This document shows, piece after piece, positions 1 to 9,276 of a stretch of 39,401 bases of DNA. The stretch is from Oscillospiraceae bacterium (GTDB lineage: Bacteria; Bacillota; Clostridia; Oscillospirales; CAG-272). The stretch lies in the NCBI GenBank assembly GCA_015065215.1, contig SVQT01000016.1, forward strand, positions 1-39,401, read 5' to 3'. The notes beneath the pieces are model-generated. The model was not told the origin of the DNA, made no database searches, and saw only the letters and a program-made list of their open reading frames with translations. The translations under genes were made by a program, and so were the position numbers. Within the stretch, counting starts at the first letter, position 1; each line of letters begins with the position of its first letter.

Positions 1-126
1 CGGTTCAAGCGCCAGTGCGCAAGATCCGGTGTCCTTGCCGAACTTCGCAAGAGAGAGCATTACGAAAAGCCCAGCGTAAAGCGTAAGAAGAAGTCCGAAG
101 CTGCACGCAAGCGTAAGTATAAATAA
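1..126 (+). CDS. rpsU: 30S ribosomal protein S21 (3' end only, truncated by window start)
   Basis: Frame 1 translates to [41 protein letters not shown], the typical S21 C-terminus; not in the ORF track because the start is outside the window. Confidence 0.93.
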   Translation, partial: RFKRQCARSGVLAELRKREHYEKPSVKRKKKSEAARKRKYK

Positions 127-134
127 TCATTGCG

Positions 135-176
135 AAAACAGAGAGCCGCGGGTAAGCCCCGCGGCTCTCTGTTTTT
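135..176 (+). terminator. Rho-independent terminator after rpsU
   Basis: aaaacagagagccgcgg-gtaag-ccccgcggctctctgttttt stem-loop followed by T-run. Confidence 0.85.
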
Positions 177-404
177 CTGTGCGCTGACGCGAAAGAGGAA
201 TTTTTCAAATTTGTTGCTTTTTTTCGCAATGTATGCTACAATATATATGTATTTTGAAAAGGCGGGGATGTACCCGTCCCTTGGTACACCGATCGCTTTG
301 ACACAGCCTTTGCGGATAGTCTGGCGGGATGTACGGCGTTGCTACAAAAATGAAAAGAAAGCCCCCAAACGGTATAAAAAATCAAGAAAAAAAGGAGAAA
401 CAGC

Positions 405-1202
405 ATGGAATTCAGTATCAATCACCCCTTGCTCTTTGTGCTGGCAGGTATCATCGTGCTGATCGTGCTTGCCCAGTCTGTCTTTTTCCTGCTCCTTGCC
501 TGGCGCCGCGGCGTCAAGATGGGAATGGAGAAAAAGAAGCTGCGCCGCATTGCCGTGAGCGCCGCCGTGTTCACCATCGCCCCCGCCATCGCGATCATCA
601 TCAGTATCGCGACGCTTTCTAAGGATTTGGGGCTTCCGCTCCCTTGGCTGCGCCTGAGTGTGGTCGGCTCGCAATCCTATGAGACCATCGCGGCGCAGAA
701 CACCCTGAGCGCCATGGGCTCTAAATTGGGTGGCGGCACGGTTTTGAACGCCTCTGCCTTCGTGACCATCGCGCTGGTCATGACCATCAGCATTATGGTG
801 GGCATCTGGCTGGTGCCGGTGGTGGCCAAAAAGATGCAAAAGGGCATGATCACCATGGAAAAGCGGGATAAGAAATGGTCGGATATTTTCAATGCCTCTA
901 TGTTTATCGGCATGATCGCCGCCTTCCTTGGCTTTGTATTCTGCGATTTTGGCTCGATCTTCAAGGGCGAGACCTACGGCCTGACCCCTGTGCTGGTCAT
1001 GATCGTATCGGCACTGACCATGGTGCTGGCCGGCCTTTTGGTTCGCCTGACCAAATGGCGCTGGATCAATGACTACGCCTTGCCGGTCAGTCTTGTGGTG
1101 GGCATGGCAAGCGCCATTCCGATCACAGCTTGGCTGGGTGTTGAGCCCGCCGGGGAGGTTGCCGCCGAAACGGCACGCCTTCTCACAACTGTATTTTGCT
1201 GA
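405..1202 (+). CDS. DUF5058-like multi-pass membrane protein
   Basis: 265 aa, many hydrophobic helices; N-terminus MEFSINHPLLFVLAGIIVLIVLAQSVFFLLLAWRRG resembles the DUF5058 family; preceded by aaaaaaggagaaacagc RBS. Confidence 0.75.
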   Translation: MEFSINHPLLFVLAGIIVLIVLAQSVFFLLLAWRRGVKMGMEKKKLRRIAVSAAVFTIAPAIAIIISIATLSKDLGLPLPWLRLSVVGSQSYETIAAQNTLSAMGSKLGGGTVLNASAFVTIALVMTISIMVGIWLVPVVAKKMQKGMITMEKRDKKWSDIFNASMFIGMIAAFLGFVFCDFGSIFKGETYGLTPVLVMIVSALTMVLAGLLVRLTKWRWINDYALPVSLVVGMASAIPITAWLGVEPAGEVAAETARLLTTVFC

Positions 1203-1219
1203 AAAGGGGGGCAACGAAA

Positions 1220-1933
1220 ATGGATGAAAATCGCAATATAGAAACCGAAGCTGTTGTCGATACCGCGACCGAGGCAGGCGCCACTTATATGGACAAGGTG
1301 CATAAGTGGGGGCGTATCTGGAACCTTTCTATGGTACCGATCCTGTTCGCCTTCCCGATCATTATCGCTATTGTTTTTCAGGCCATCCCTGACTGGAAGG
1401 GCCTTGGCATGGGCCTTTTGGCCACCGCGCCGATGTACTGGGCGGTCGGCGTTGTAGAGACCTTTACCTATATCCCGATGCTTGGCGCGGGCGGCTCTTA
1501 CCTTTCCTTTGTGACCGGTAATATTTCCAATTTGAAGCTCCCCTGTGCGCTGGGCGCCTTGGATCAAGCCGGTGTGAAGGGCAGCTCAGAGGAGGGGGAG
1601 GTCATCTCCACCATCGCCATTGCCGTTTCCAGCATTGTCACCACCCTGATCATTATTTTGGGCGTGATCCTGCTGGTGCCGCTGACCCCCGTGCTGGAAA
1701 ATCCGGCGCTGGATCCCGCCTTTGCCCAGATCCTGCCTGCTCTGTTTGGCGGCCTTGGCGTGGTGTTCATCTCCCGGAACTGGAAGATCGCCATCGCGCC
1801 GATCGCGTTGATGCTGATTTTGTTCATCGCGATTCCCGCCTTGAATGAGGGCACTGTGGGTATTATGGTGCCGGTCAGCGTGATCTTTACGATGATTGTC
1901 AGCCGTATCATGTATAAAAAAGGTTTGCTTTGA
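1220..1933 (+). CDS. Hypothetical multi-pass membrane protein, partner of DUF5058 gene
   Basis: ORF track starts at 1196, but ATG at 1220 (MDENRNIETEAV...) is a better start behind aaggggggcaacga; several hydrophobic segments. Confidence 0.7.
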   Translation: MDENRNIETEAVVDTATEAGATYMDKVHKWGRIWNLSMVPILFAFPIIIAIVFQAIPDWKGLGMGLLATAPMYWAVGVVETFTYIPMLGAGGSYLSFVTGNISNLKLPCALGALDQAGVKGSSEEGEVISTIAIAVSSIVTTLIIILGVILLVPLTPVLENPALDPAFAQILPALFGGLGVVFISRNWKIAIAPIALMLILFIAIPALNEGTVGIMVPVSVIFTMIVSRIMYKKGLL

Positions 1934-1944
1934 GAGGTGAGGGA

Positions 1945-3396
1945 ATGCCTGAAGCGTTACTGTATATTTTGTATGGCTTAGCGGGGGTGTTGGCCCTGCT
2001 GATAGCGGTTGTCTTGGTGCGGACCTTTACCTTTCGCCCCAAGACCTCCAAAAAGGAGATCGACACAGCTCCCGTCTCCTTTGACGGCGATGCCGCCGTC
2101 TGCGCGTTGCAAAAGCTGTTGCAGTGCAAAACGATCTCCTATCACGACCAAAGCCTTGAGCAGGAGGCGGAGTTCCAAAAATTGATCGATCTGCTGCCTG
2201 AGCTGTACCCGGAGGTCTATCGGGCTTGCGAGCTGCAAGCCTTGCCCGACCGCGCCTTGCTTTTCCGCTGGGCGGGTAAAAAGCAGGGGGCTCCCGCGGT
2301 GATGATGTCGCACTATGACGTGGTACCGGTAGAGGAGAGCGCTTGGCAAAAGCCGCCCTTTTCCGGCATCATCGAGGATGGTGTTTTGTGGGGCAGAGGG
2401 GCTCTGGATACCAAGGTGACCATGAACGCGGTGCTTTTTGCCGCCAATCACATGATCAAAGAGGGTTATGTGCCGGAAAATGATATTTATTTCGCTTTTT
2501 CCGGCGGTGAGGAGATCAACGGCCCCGGCGCGTTGCATATCGTCAATTACTTCAAGGAGCGGGGCATTACCCCCGCTTTGGTGGTGGACGAGGGCGGCGG
2601 CGTGGTGGAAAAGGTTTTCCCCGGTGTGAAAAAGCCCTGCGCGTTGGTCGGTATCGCCGAAAAGGGGATGCTCAATCTGACGCTGTCGATGGAAAGCAAC
2701 GGCGGTCATGCCTCGGCACCAAAGCCCCATACCCCCATCGGGCATCTTTCCCGCGCGGTCTGCAAGGTAGAGGATCATCCCTTCCCGATGCATACCACAA
2801 AGCCGGTGAAGGAAATGTTCGATACGCTGGGGCGGCACTCCACCTTTTTGTTCCGTATGATTTTTGCCAATCTCTGGCTGTTTGGCTGGGTGTTAAAGCC
2901 GATCTGCGCCAAAGGCGGTGATCTCAACGCCCTGCTGCGCACCACAGTGGCCTTTACCCAAAGCGAGGGCAGCTCCGCGCCCAATGTCATCCCGCCCAAG
3001 GCGTCGGTAACAGCGAACCTGCGTCTCAATCCGGCCGATAGCGTGCAGGGGGCGGTGGATCGGATCAGCAAATTGATCGGGAACGAGCAGATCAAGCCGG
3101 TGGTGGGGTATCATGTAGAGCCCAGCCGCATTTCCCAGACCCATTGCGACGCCTGGGATAAGATTGTCTCGGCGGTTGGCGGTACCTGGCAGGGCAGTGT
3201 TGTTTCCCCCTATCTCATGATGCAATGCTCGGATAGCCGCCATTGGGGCGCGATTTCTGATCACGTTTACCGCTTTTCCGCCATGGACCTCACCGCCGAG
3301 GAGCGGCGCACCATCCACGGCCATGACGAGCGCATCCGGTTGGATTGTCTCAAGCGCTCGGTGGAGTTTTATATCCGCCTCATGCGGCAATGCTAA
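1945..3396 (+). CDS. M20 family metallopeptidase, carboxypeptidase S-like, with N-terminal membrane anchor
   Basis: MSHYDVVPV, WGRGALDTK and FSGGEEINGPGA motifs of M20 peptidases; hydrophobic N-terminus; start at 1945 chosen after gaggtgaggga. Confidence 0.88.
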   Translation: MPEALLYILYGLAGVLALLIAVVLVRTFTFRPKTSKKEIDTAPVSFDGDAAVCALQKLLQCKTISYHDQSLEQEAEFQKLIDLLPELYPEVYRACELQALPDRALLFRWAGKKQGAPAVMMSHYDVVPVEESAWQKPPFSGIIEDGVLWGRGALDTKVTMNAVLFAANHMIKEGYVPENDIYFAFSGGEEINGPGALHIVNYFKERGITPALVVDEGGGVVEKVFPGVKKPCALVGIAEKGMLNLTLSMESNGGHASAPKPHTPIGHLSRAVCKVEDHPFPMHTTKPVKEMFDTLGRHSTFLFRMIFANLWLFGWVLKPICAKGGDLNALLRTTVAFTQSEGSSAPNVIPPKASVTANLRLNPADSVQGAVDRISKLIGNEQIKPVVGYHVEPSRISQTHCDAWDKIVSAVGGTWQGSVVSPYLMMQCSDSRHWGAISDHVYRFSAMDLTAEERRTIHGHDERIRLDCLKRSVEFYIRLMRQC

Positions 3397-3422
3397 TTGA
3401 CAAAATTGGTTTTCGTTAGCAA

Positions 3423-3460
3423 CAAAGCACCCTGACGGCATTTGCCGTCAGGGTGCTTTG
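3423..3460. terminator. Bidirectional terminator between convergent M20 peptidase and hpf
   Basis: caaagcaccctgacggca-tt-tgccgtcagggtgctttg perfect stem. Confidence 0.8.
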
Positions 3461-3465
3461 AGATT

Positions 3466-3990
3466 TTATTCTTCCGCGATGATCAGGCCGTAATCGCCTG
3501 CCTTGCGGCGGTAGACCACGCAGGGCTCGTTTGTTTCGGCGTCACGGAAGACAAAGAACTGATGCTCCAGCAGGTTCATTTGCAAAATGGCTTCTTCTAC
3601 CGACATGGGCTTGATGGGGAAGGATTTGGTGCGGATTTTGAACTCGCCCTCTTCCTCCTCGTCTACATCATCGGGCAGGGGACTTTCAAAGGCACCGCTG
3701 CGCAAGCGCTTTTCCAGTCTGGTCTTGTTTTTACGGATCTGCCGCTCCAGCGACTCCATCGCTTCATCGATCGCGTTCTGAAAGCTCTCGGCACCCTCCT
3801 CACTGCGGAAGATGGTACCGCCGTAGTTGATGGTGATTTCTATATATTGCAGATCGTGCCTACAGCTGTAGACCACGATCGCCTCCGCGTCGTCGCCAAA
3901 GAAACGATCGAATTTGGCTAATTTCTTCTCGGTCAGATCCTTGAGGGATTGACGAACGGTCATTTGCTTTCCGCTAACAGTCATTTTCAT
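3466..3990 (-). CDS. hpf: Ribosome hibernation-promoting factor, long form
   Basis: MKMTVSGKQMTVRQSLKDLTEKKLAKFDRFF...EAIVVYSCRHDLQYIEITINYGG...; C-terminal EEAILQMNLLEHQFFVFRDAETNEPCVVYRRKAGDYGLI is the long-HPF tail. Start moved from 4044 to 3990. Confidence 0.93.
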   Translation of the reverse strand: MKMTVSGKQMTVRQSLKDLTEKKLAKFDRFFGDDAEAIVVYSCRHDLQYIEITINYGGTIFRSEEGAESFQNAIDEAMESLERQIRKNKTRLEKRLRSGAFESPLPDDVDEEEEGEFKIRTKSFPIKPMSVEEAILQMNLLEHQFFVFRDAETNEPCVVYRRKAGDYGLIIAEE

Positions 3991-4147
3991 AGCAATTCCG
4001 CCTTTCTGTAACCGTAGGGTGCCGCGGGGAAGCCAAGCGGACACCTCCTCGGGTTTACAATTTCATTATAGCACATCTTTTGTGAAAAATAAATAGGTTT
4101 TTCGAAAAAAAATGAAAAAAATTGTGAAAAATTTCTGTTTTTCTGTC

Positions 4148-4183
4148 AAAAAACGCTCTGCGTCGCGACGCAGAGCGTTTTTT
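4148..4183. terminator. Rho-independent terminator
   Basis: aaaaaacgctctgcgtc-gc-gacgcagagcgtttttt. Confidence 0.8.
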
Positions 4184-4187
4184 GAGA

Positions 4188-4997
4188 TCAAAGCTCCTTT
4201 GCCCACTTGATGGCCAGCTCCACCCAGCAAGCGCAGTGTGGGTTGAGCAGATTTTCACTGCCCTTGGCGGTCTGCTCGTTGCAAAGGGCAAGGCCGTGGG
4301 GGCCGTTGGGGAAGATGTGCAGCTCGAAGGGTACCTTGGCTGCGGTCATGGCCTCTGCCATGAGCAGGGCGTTTTGCACAGGTACGCAGTTGTCATTGAA
4401 GGTGTGCCAGATAAAGGCGGGGGGCGTGGTCTCGTTGACGTGCAGCTCCAGCGAGAAGCGGTTTTCCTCCTCCTTGGTGGGGGTCTTGGTGCCGCAGAGC
4501 CTGTGGATCGAGCCCTTGTGTGCCCACTCACCCGCGGTGATCACTGGGTAGCACAAAATCATGCCGTTGGGGCGGTTGATCCCCTCTGGCGCTCCCTTTT
4601 GTATATCGGCCAAAACGGGGCTGTTCCAAAGCACGCCGGCGCTGGCGGCAAGATGTCCGCCTGCTGAGAAGCCGCAGGTGAAAATGCGATCCGGGTCGAT
4701 ATGATACTCCGGCGCGTGCTCGCGCACGTGCTTGATAGCCAGGGCAACCTGTTTTAAGGGGGCGTAATCCTTGGCGCCCTCGCCAACGCTATAGCGCAGG
4801 ATAAAGGTGGCAAAGCCCGCGGCAAGGAACTGGGTGGCGATCGGCTCTGCCTCACGGTCAGAGAGCGCGCCGTAGCCGCCGCCGGGGCAAACGATGACGG
4901 CCTGCCGGGGGGTGAGCTTTAGCTCGGCGGTGTTAGAAACGCAAATAGGGGTCAGGGTGGCATCCTGATGGCCAAGGGCAATGGTTTGGTAGATCAT
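4188..4997 (-). CDS. Alpha/beta hydrolase (acetyl esterase / acyl hydrolase type)
   Basis: CPGGGYGALSDREAEPIA, GFSAGGHLAAS nucleophile elbow, DNCVPVQNAL, FPNGPHGLAL catalytic His region. Confidence 0.87.
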   Translation of the reverse strand: MIYQTIALGHQDATLTPICVSNTAELKLTPRQAVIVCPGGGYGALSDREAEPIATQFLAAGFATFILRYSVGEGAKDYAPLKQVALAIKHVREHAPEYHIDPDRIFTCGFSAGGHLAASAGVLWNSPVLADIQKGAPEGINRPNGMILCYPVITAGEWAHKGSIHRLCGTKTPTKEEENRFSLELHVNETTPPAFIWHTFNDNCVPVQNALLMAEAMTAAKVPFELHIFPNGPHGLALCNEQTAKGSENLLNPHCACWVELAIKWAKEL

Positions 4998-5009
4998 AGC
5001 GGTTACTCC

Positions 5010-6017
5010 TTATGCATTGTTTTTTACCGTGCGGCGTTGGATGAGCTTAGTGGGTAAGATGATTTGCTCTTTTTGGGTGGCGTTTTCCTCGATCTTGCTC
5101 CAGATCAGCTCCGCGGCGGCGGTCGCCATTGTTTTTTTGGAAACGCTGACTGAGGAGAGCGCGGGGGAAAAGGAAAAATCAGAGCAGATGTTGTCAAAGC
5201 CCACCACGGAAAGATCGTTGGGGACCGACTTGTTCATATCCTCTAATACGCGGATCGCCTCATAGGCCAGCAGATCACTGAAGGTGATCAGGCCGGTGAC
5301 CTCTGGGTGCGCCATGAAAAAGCGGTGCATCTGGGCGCGGTTGCTGCTGTCTGTTTTCACCGAAAGCGTGAGCAGCCGGCCTTCTGACAGAGGGAGCTTG
5401 CGCTCCGCGTGCGCGCGGCGTATGCCTTCAAGCCGTTCCTTTGCCGCCGAGATGCGGAGGTCGCCGTTAAAAAAGGCGAGATGGCGGTGCCCCGCGTCAA
5501 AGAGATGGCTGGCCGCCAGATAGCCGCCTAACGCGTCATCGCAGACCACATAATCGGCATCGGTGCCGTCCTGCCTTCTGCCGATCAGGCAAAAGGGGAC
5601 GCCGGTGCTTTTCAGATACGCGAGATTGTCTTCGTCCCCGGCAGCTGGGCAAAGAAGGATGCCATCCGCGTTTTGCGCCAATGCCGCATGAATGGCCTCA
5701 CGCTCAATGGCCGGATCCTCATCGGTATTGAGCACAAAGACGGTATAGGATTTTTGCCTGAAAAACGCCTCAATGCCCCGGAAAATAATAATGAAATTGG
5801 GGTTTGCCACATCCGGCAATATCAAGGCGATGGTGCGACTGCGCCCCGAGCGCAGTCCGCTGGCGGCAGTGTTGCGGATATAGCCCATTTCGGCGGCAAT
5901 TTTGCGGATCTCCGCGCGGGTGCCGGCGGCAATATCGGTCTTGCCGGAAAGGGCGTGTGACACCGTATTGATCGAATAACCGGTTCGTTGGGCAATGTCC
6001 TTTAGCGTAACCTTCAC
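5010..6017 (-). CDS. LacI family transcriptional regulator
   Basis: N-terminal MKVTLKDIAQRTGYSINTVSHALSGKTDIAAGTRAEI HTH, periplasmic-binding-like C-terminal domain; directly upstream of the hydrolase on the same strand. Confidence 0.93.
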   Translation of the reverse strand: MKVTLKDIAQRTGYSINTVSHALSGKTDIAAGTRAEIRKIAAEMGYIRNTAASGLRSGRSRTIALILPDVANPNFIIIFRGIEAFFRQKSYTVFVLNTDEDPAIEREAIHAALAQNADGILLCPAAGDEDNLAYLKSTGVPFCLIGRRQDGTDADYVVCDDALGGYLAASHLFDAGHRHLAFFNGDLRISAAKERLEGIRRAHAERKLPLSEGRLLTLSVKTDSSNRAQMHRFFMAHPEVTGLITFSDLLAYEAIRVLEDMNKSVPNDLSVVGFDNICSDFSFSPALSSVSVSKKTMATAAAELIWSKIEENATQKEQIILPTKLIQRRTVKNNA

Positions 6018-6096
6018 CAGCGCCGCCTCCCTCTTGGTTTGTTTTTTTCATTGTATCACATTTGATGCCGTTTGGCAAGATTTTTTTCTCCCCCTC

Positions 6097-6124
6097 TTGA
6101 CATTTGCGCCCAAGGTGCTATAAT
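6097..6124 (+). promoter_or_regulatory. Sigma70-type promoter of folT-folC
   Basis: TTGACA (6097-6102), 16 nt spacer, TATAAT (6119-6124). Confidence 0.75.
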
Positions 6125-6134
6125 GTATATATCT

Positions 6135-6240
6135 TGAAGAGTAAAAGCTGTGGCGTCAAGTGCCGACGGGACGGGGAGTTGCCGGTCGGACGAAGGGCAA
6201 AAAAGTTTGTTCCGCGGTCACCGCTTTGCATCCCGCTTCA
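6135..6240 (+). ncRNA. Tetrahydrofolate (THF) riboswitch, class I-like
   Basis: P1 tgaag/cttca pairing closes the element; internal core signatures gagta, gcgtcaagtg, cgggacggggagttg, cgaag, ccgcggtcaccg and gcatcccgct match the folT-type THF aptamer; located directly upstream of a folate ECF S-component. Confidence 0.88.
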
Positions 6241-6304
6241 TCCAAAGAATTGAGAGCGAACGCCTCCTTTTTTCGATGAAATTCGGGAAAGGGAGGTTTT
6301 TGAT

Positions 6305-8188
6305 ATGCAACATGAAGCAAAAGCGGCCGCTTGCCGCCCCGGTAAACGCGGTTTCACACACCAGCTGCGTCGCGACTTGACGGTTTTTGGCAATTTACGG
6401 GTCCTTTGCCTTGCGGCAATGCTGGCGGCAATGGGCGTGGTATTGGGGTATATTGCCAAATTGCTTTTTGGTACGGGGCCCCTGCGCATCACCTTTGAAA
6501 ATCTGCCGATCATATTCGGCGGTGTCACCTTCGGCCCCTTTATGGGGGCCGCCATCGCGCTGATTTCCGATCTTTGCAGCTGTCTTTTTTCGGGGCAGGG
6601 TCCCAACCCCTTGATTGCGGTTGGCTCCGCTTCTATTGGCTTGCTTTCCGGCTTTTTGGGGAATTACCTTTTCCGCCGCCGCCGCTTTTTTCCTTTGCTT
6701 TTGGTAGAGCTGCTGACCCACCTCGTTGGCTCGGTGACGGTAAAATCACTGGCACTGCATGCAATGGGCTATGCCTGGCCGCTCTTACTCCCCCGTATTC
6801 CGATCTATATCGGCATCGCCTGCTGTGAGGCGGCGCTGCTGCGTGTGCTGTTGCAAAGCCAGCATTTGATACAGTTGCTGGAGAAAGTTCATCCAAGCAA
6901 AAAGGAGCGCTTGACTATGACGTATGACGAGGCGATTGCCTATATCCATTCGGTCAGCTGGAAAGGGAGCCGGCCGGGGCTGACACGAATGACAGAGCTG
7001 CTTGGCAAATTGGGCAACCCGCAGGATAAGCTCCGTTTTATCCATGTGGCGGGTACCAACGGCAAGGGCTCCTTTTGCGCCATGACCGAGTCGATCCTGC
7101 GTGCCGCGGGCTATAAGACCGGACTGTTTGTTTCCCCCTATATCAAGGATTTCAATGAGCGCATCTGCGTTGCCGGTGCCCCCATTGGCAACGAGGACTT
7201 GGCAAGGGCAACCGCGATTGTGCGGCCGGTGGCGGACAGTATGGCGGATGCTCCCACTGAGTTTGAGCTGATCACCGCTATTGGCTTTGTGCATTTTCTC
7301 TCCTGCCAATGTGATATTGTCGTGCTGGAAACCGGCATGGGTGGTAGATTGGATTCGACCAATGTGATCAAAGCGCCGCTTTTTGCTGTCATTACCGGCA
7401 TCGCGATGGATCATATGTCCTTTCTCGGTGATACCGTAGAAAAAATCGCCGCCGAGAAGGCCGGCATCATCAAGCCCGGTGCCCCGGTGCTGTGGGGGGG
7501 CAGAGATGCCGCCGCCCGCCGGGTGATTGCCGATAGGGCCGCTGAAATGGGCTGTACGATGATTGCGACCGAAGATACCCCCCTGACGGTACGGGAAATG
7601 ACGCTTTCCGGTACGGTTGCCGACTATGGCGAGTGGCAGCAGGTGCGTCTGCCGTTGCTTGGCAGCTATCAACCGCGCAACCTTGCCAATGTATTGGCGG
7701 CAGTTCCCTTGATGCGCGGGGCAGGCCTTTCTGTTTCCGACGAGGCGGTGCGCGCGGGGCTTGCCACGGCGCGCTGGCCCGGCCGCTTTGAAAAGCTTTG
7801 TGAGAACCCGCTGATTTTTTCTGACGGTGCCCATAATCCCGAAGGGGTGGAGGCGGCGGTAGAGAGCATCAAGACCTATTTTCCCGGCGAGAAGGTGTTG
7901 CTTCTTTTAGGCGTGATGGCGGATAAGGACTATCGCGGCATGGTAGAGGCGCTGGCTCCTGTTGCCGCCGAGGCGTTCACTCTGACCCCCGATAATCCCC
8001 GTTCGCTTCCCGCCGCTGATTTCGCGAAGGCGTTTGCCGAGGGCGGCGTCCCCGCCACTGCCTTTGACACGGTTGAAGAAGCGGTCCGCACCGCGGTGGC
8101 AAGGGCCAAAGAAACCGGCAAACCGCTGATCTCGCTGGGCTCGCTTTATATGTATTGCGAAGTGACCAACGCCCTTGAAAAGCTCTGA
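6305..8188 (+). CDS. Fused folate ECF transporter S-component (FolT) - folylpolyglutamate/dihydrofolate synthase (FolC)
   Basis: Residues ~1-200 are a hydrophobic FolT-like S-component (LAAMGVVLGY, FGGVTFGPFMGAAIALISDLCSCLF); from MTYDEAIAYIHS onward a complete FolC (HVAGTNGKGS, LFVSPYI, ETGMGGRLDSTN, MDHMSFLGDT, DGAHNPEG). One uninterrupted 627-aa ORF. Confidence 0.9.
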   Translation: MQHEAKAAACRPGKRGFTHQLRRDLTVFGNLRVLCLAAMLAAMGVVLGYIAKLLFGTGPLRITFENLPIIFGGVTFGPFMGAAIALISDLCSCLFSGQGPNPLIAVGSASIGLLSGFLGNYLFRRRRFFPLLLVELLTHLVGSVTVKSLALHAMGYAWPLLLPRIPIYIGIACCEAALLRVLLQSQHLIQLLEKVHPSKKERLTMTYDEAIAYIHSVSWKGSRPGLTRMTELLGKLGNPQDKLRFIHVAGTNGKGSFCAMTESILRAAGYKTGLFVSPYIKDFNERICVAGAPIGNEDLARATAIVRPVADSMADAPTEFELITAIGFVHFLSCQCDIVVLETGMGGRLDSTNVIKAPLFAVITGIAMDHMSFLGDTVEKIAAEKAGIIKPGAPVLWGGRDAAARRVIADRAAEMGCTMIATEDTPLTVREMTLSGTVADYGEWQQVRLPLLGSYQPRNLANVLAAVPLMRGAGLSVSDEAVRAGLATARWPGRFEKLCENPLIFSDGAHNPEGVEAAVESIKTYFPGEKVLLLLGVMADKDYRGMVEALAPVAAEAFTLTPDNPRSLPAADFAKAFAEGGVPATAFDTVEEAVRTAVARAKETGKPLISLGSLYMYCEVTNALEKL

Positions 8189-8274
8189 TCCCCATTGGGG
8201 CAATCAAAACCAAATCTTTCCAAGGGGCTGATTCATGAGCGCCGAACAAAGAACACACGAAAAAGCATAAAATG

Positions 8275-8316
8275 AAGCCGCTTTGCCATCAAAAAAGTGA
8301 TGGCAAAGCGGCTTTT
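8275..8316. repeat. Hairpin element copy 1 (terminator-like) of a family recurring three times in the window
   Basis: aagccgctttgccatc-aaaaaagt-gatggcaaagcggctt perfect 16-bp stem with T-run. Confidence 0.9.
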
Positions 8317-8488
8317 TAACTATGCGTTTCACGCGTGGTTTTGATTTCGGATCAGCGGTTGACGACAAAGCAAAGCCCCCGTGCTATAATGGCAATGGGA
8401 GGGGGACTCCCAATAGAGCGCCCCGGGCGCGGAAAGGAGAGATGGCCACTGAACGTGTGCCAAAAAACAAGAAAAAGGAGGATTTTTT

Positions 8489-9271
8489 ATGCCACAAATT
8501 GTGTGCAACATTGCGCTGGATGTTGCGGTGAATAACATCGAGCAAATGCTGAGCGCAAAGCAGGGGGATACCCAAAACCGTTTGCTTTGCGTCACATTCA
8601 CCGATTGCGGAAAACCGCTGCCGATCGAAAAGGATGCGGTGGTTTTGCTGAATGTAAAAAGCGGGGAGGCGCGCGCTTCTTTTGAAGGGACAGTCACCAA
8701 GGAGGGGAAGGCACTTTTTGCTATTCCGGATTTTGTGCTTGTTAAGGCCGGCAGTGTGCAATGCGATGTCTCTGCCATCACTCCAAACGGCGGCCGACTG
8801 ACAACCGCCGCCTTTGGTATTTTGGTCGAGCCGGCCATCTGCCCCTCGGGAGAGGTGAGTAACGATGCCGCCGTTTCGGATCTCGCGGCCGATTTCATCG
8901 CCTCACAGCGGCTTTTGACACTGACCCCGCAGCCGCGCGAGACGGGCTATGTGATTGCCCCCGAGATTAATCACAAGTACTGCCTGGATCTGTCTGACAG
9001 CCGCTATGCCCCCGGTGGCGTATGGGCGAATTTCCGGCTGGAGCTGCCTGTGCCCACCAACGCCACAAAGGAGAATTGGATTTTGATCTATTGTCATGCT
9101 CCGATTACCGCCGAGGCGGGTGCTGTTTCGATTGATTTTGGCAGTGATTGCCTGTTTGCGGACGCGAGAGCGCCAATGGTTTCACTTTCTGATTTTGATA
9201 TTGTTTGTACCTATTCACGTGGGGCCGGTTGCTGGCAGGTCGGCGTGGTGCAATATGCTAAACAGGGGTAA
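8489..9271 (+). CDS. Phage baseplate upper protein (BppU N-terminal-like) homolog
   Basis: IALDVAVNNIEQMLSAKQGDTQNRLLCVTFTDCGKPLPIEKDAVVLLNVKSG resembles the N-terminal domain of BppU-family phage proteins; RBS aaaaaggagga. Confidence 0.55.
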   Translation: MPQIVCNIALDVAVNNIEQMLSAKQGDTQNRLLCVTFTDCGKPLPIEKDAVVLLNVKSGEARASFEGTVTKEGKALFAIPDFVLVKAGSVQCDVSAITPNGGRLTTAAFGILVEPAICPSGEVSNDAAVSDLAADFIASQRLLTLTPQPRETGYVIAPEINHKYCLDLSDSRYAPGGVWANFRLELPVPTNATKENWILIYCHAPITAEAGAVSIDFGSDCLFADARAPMVSLSDFDIVCTYSRGAGCWQVGVVQYAKQG

Positions 9272-9276
9272 ACGGT

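Noticed and set aside
342-1214. 290-aa His-rich minus-strand ORF opposite the DUF5058 gene
   Set aside because: His/Gly/Asp-rich translation typical of reverse-complemented membrane-protein codons.
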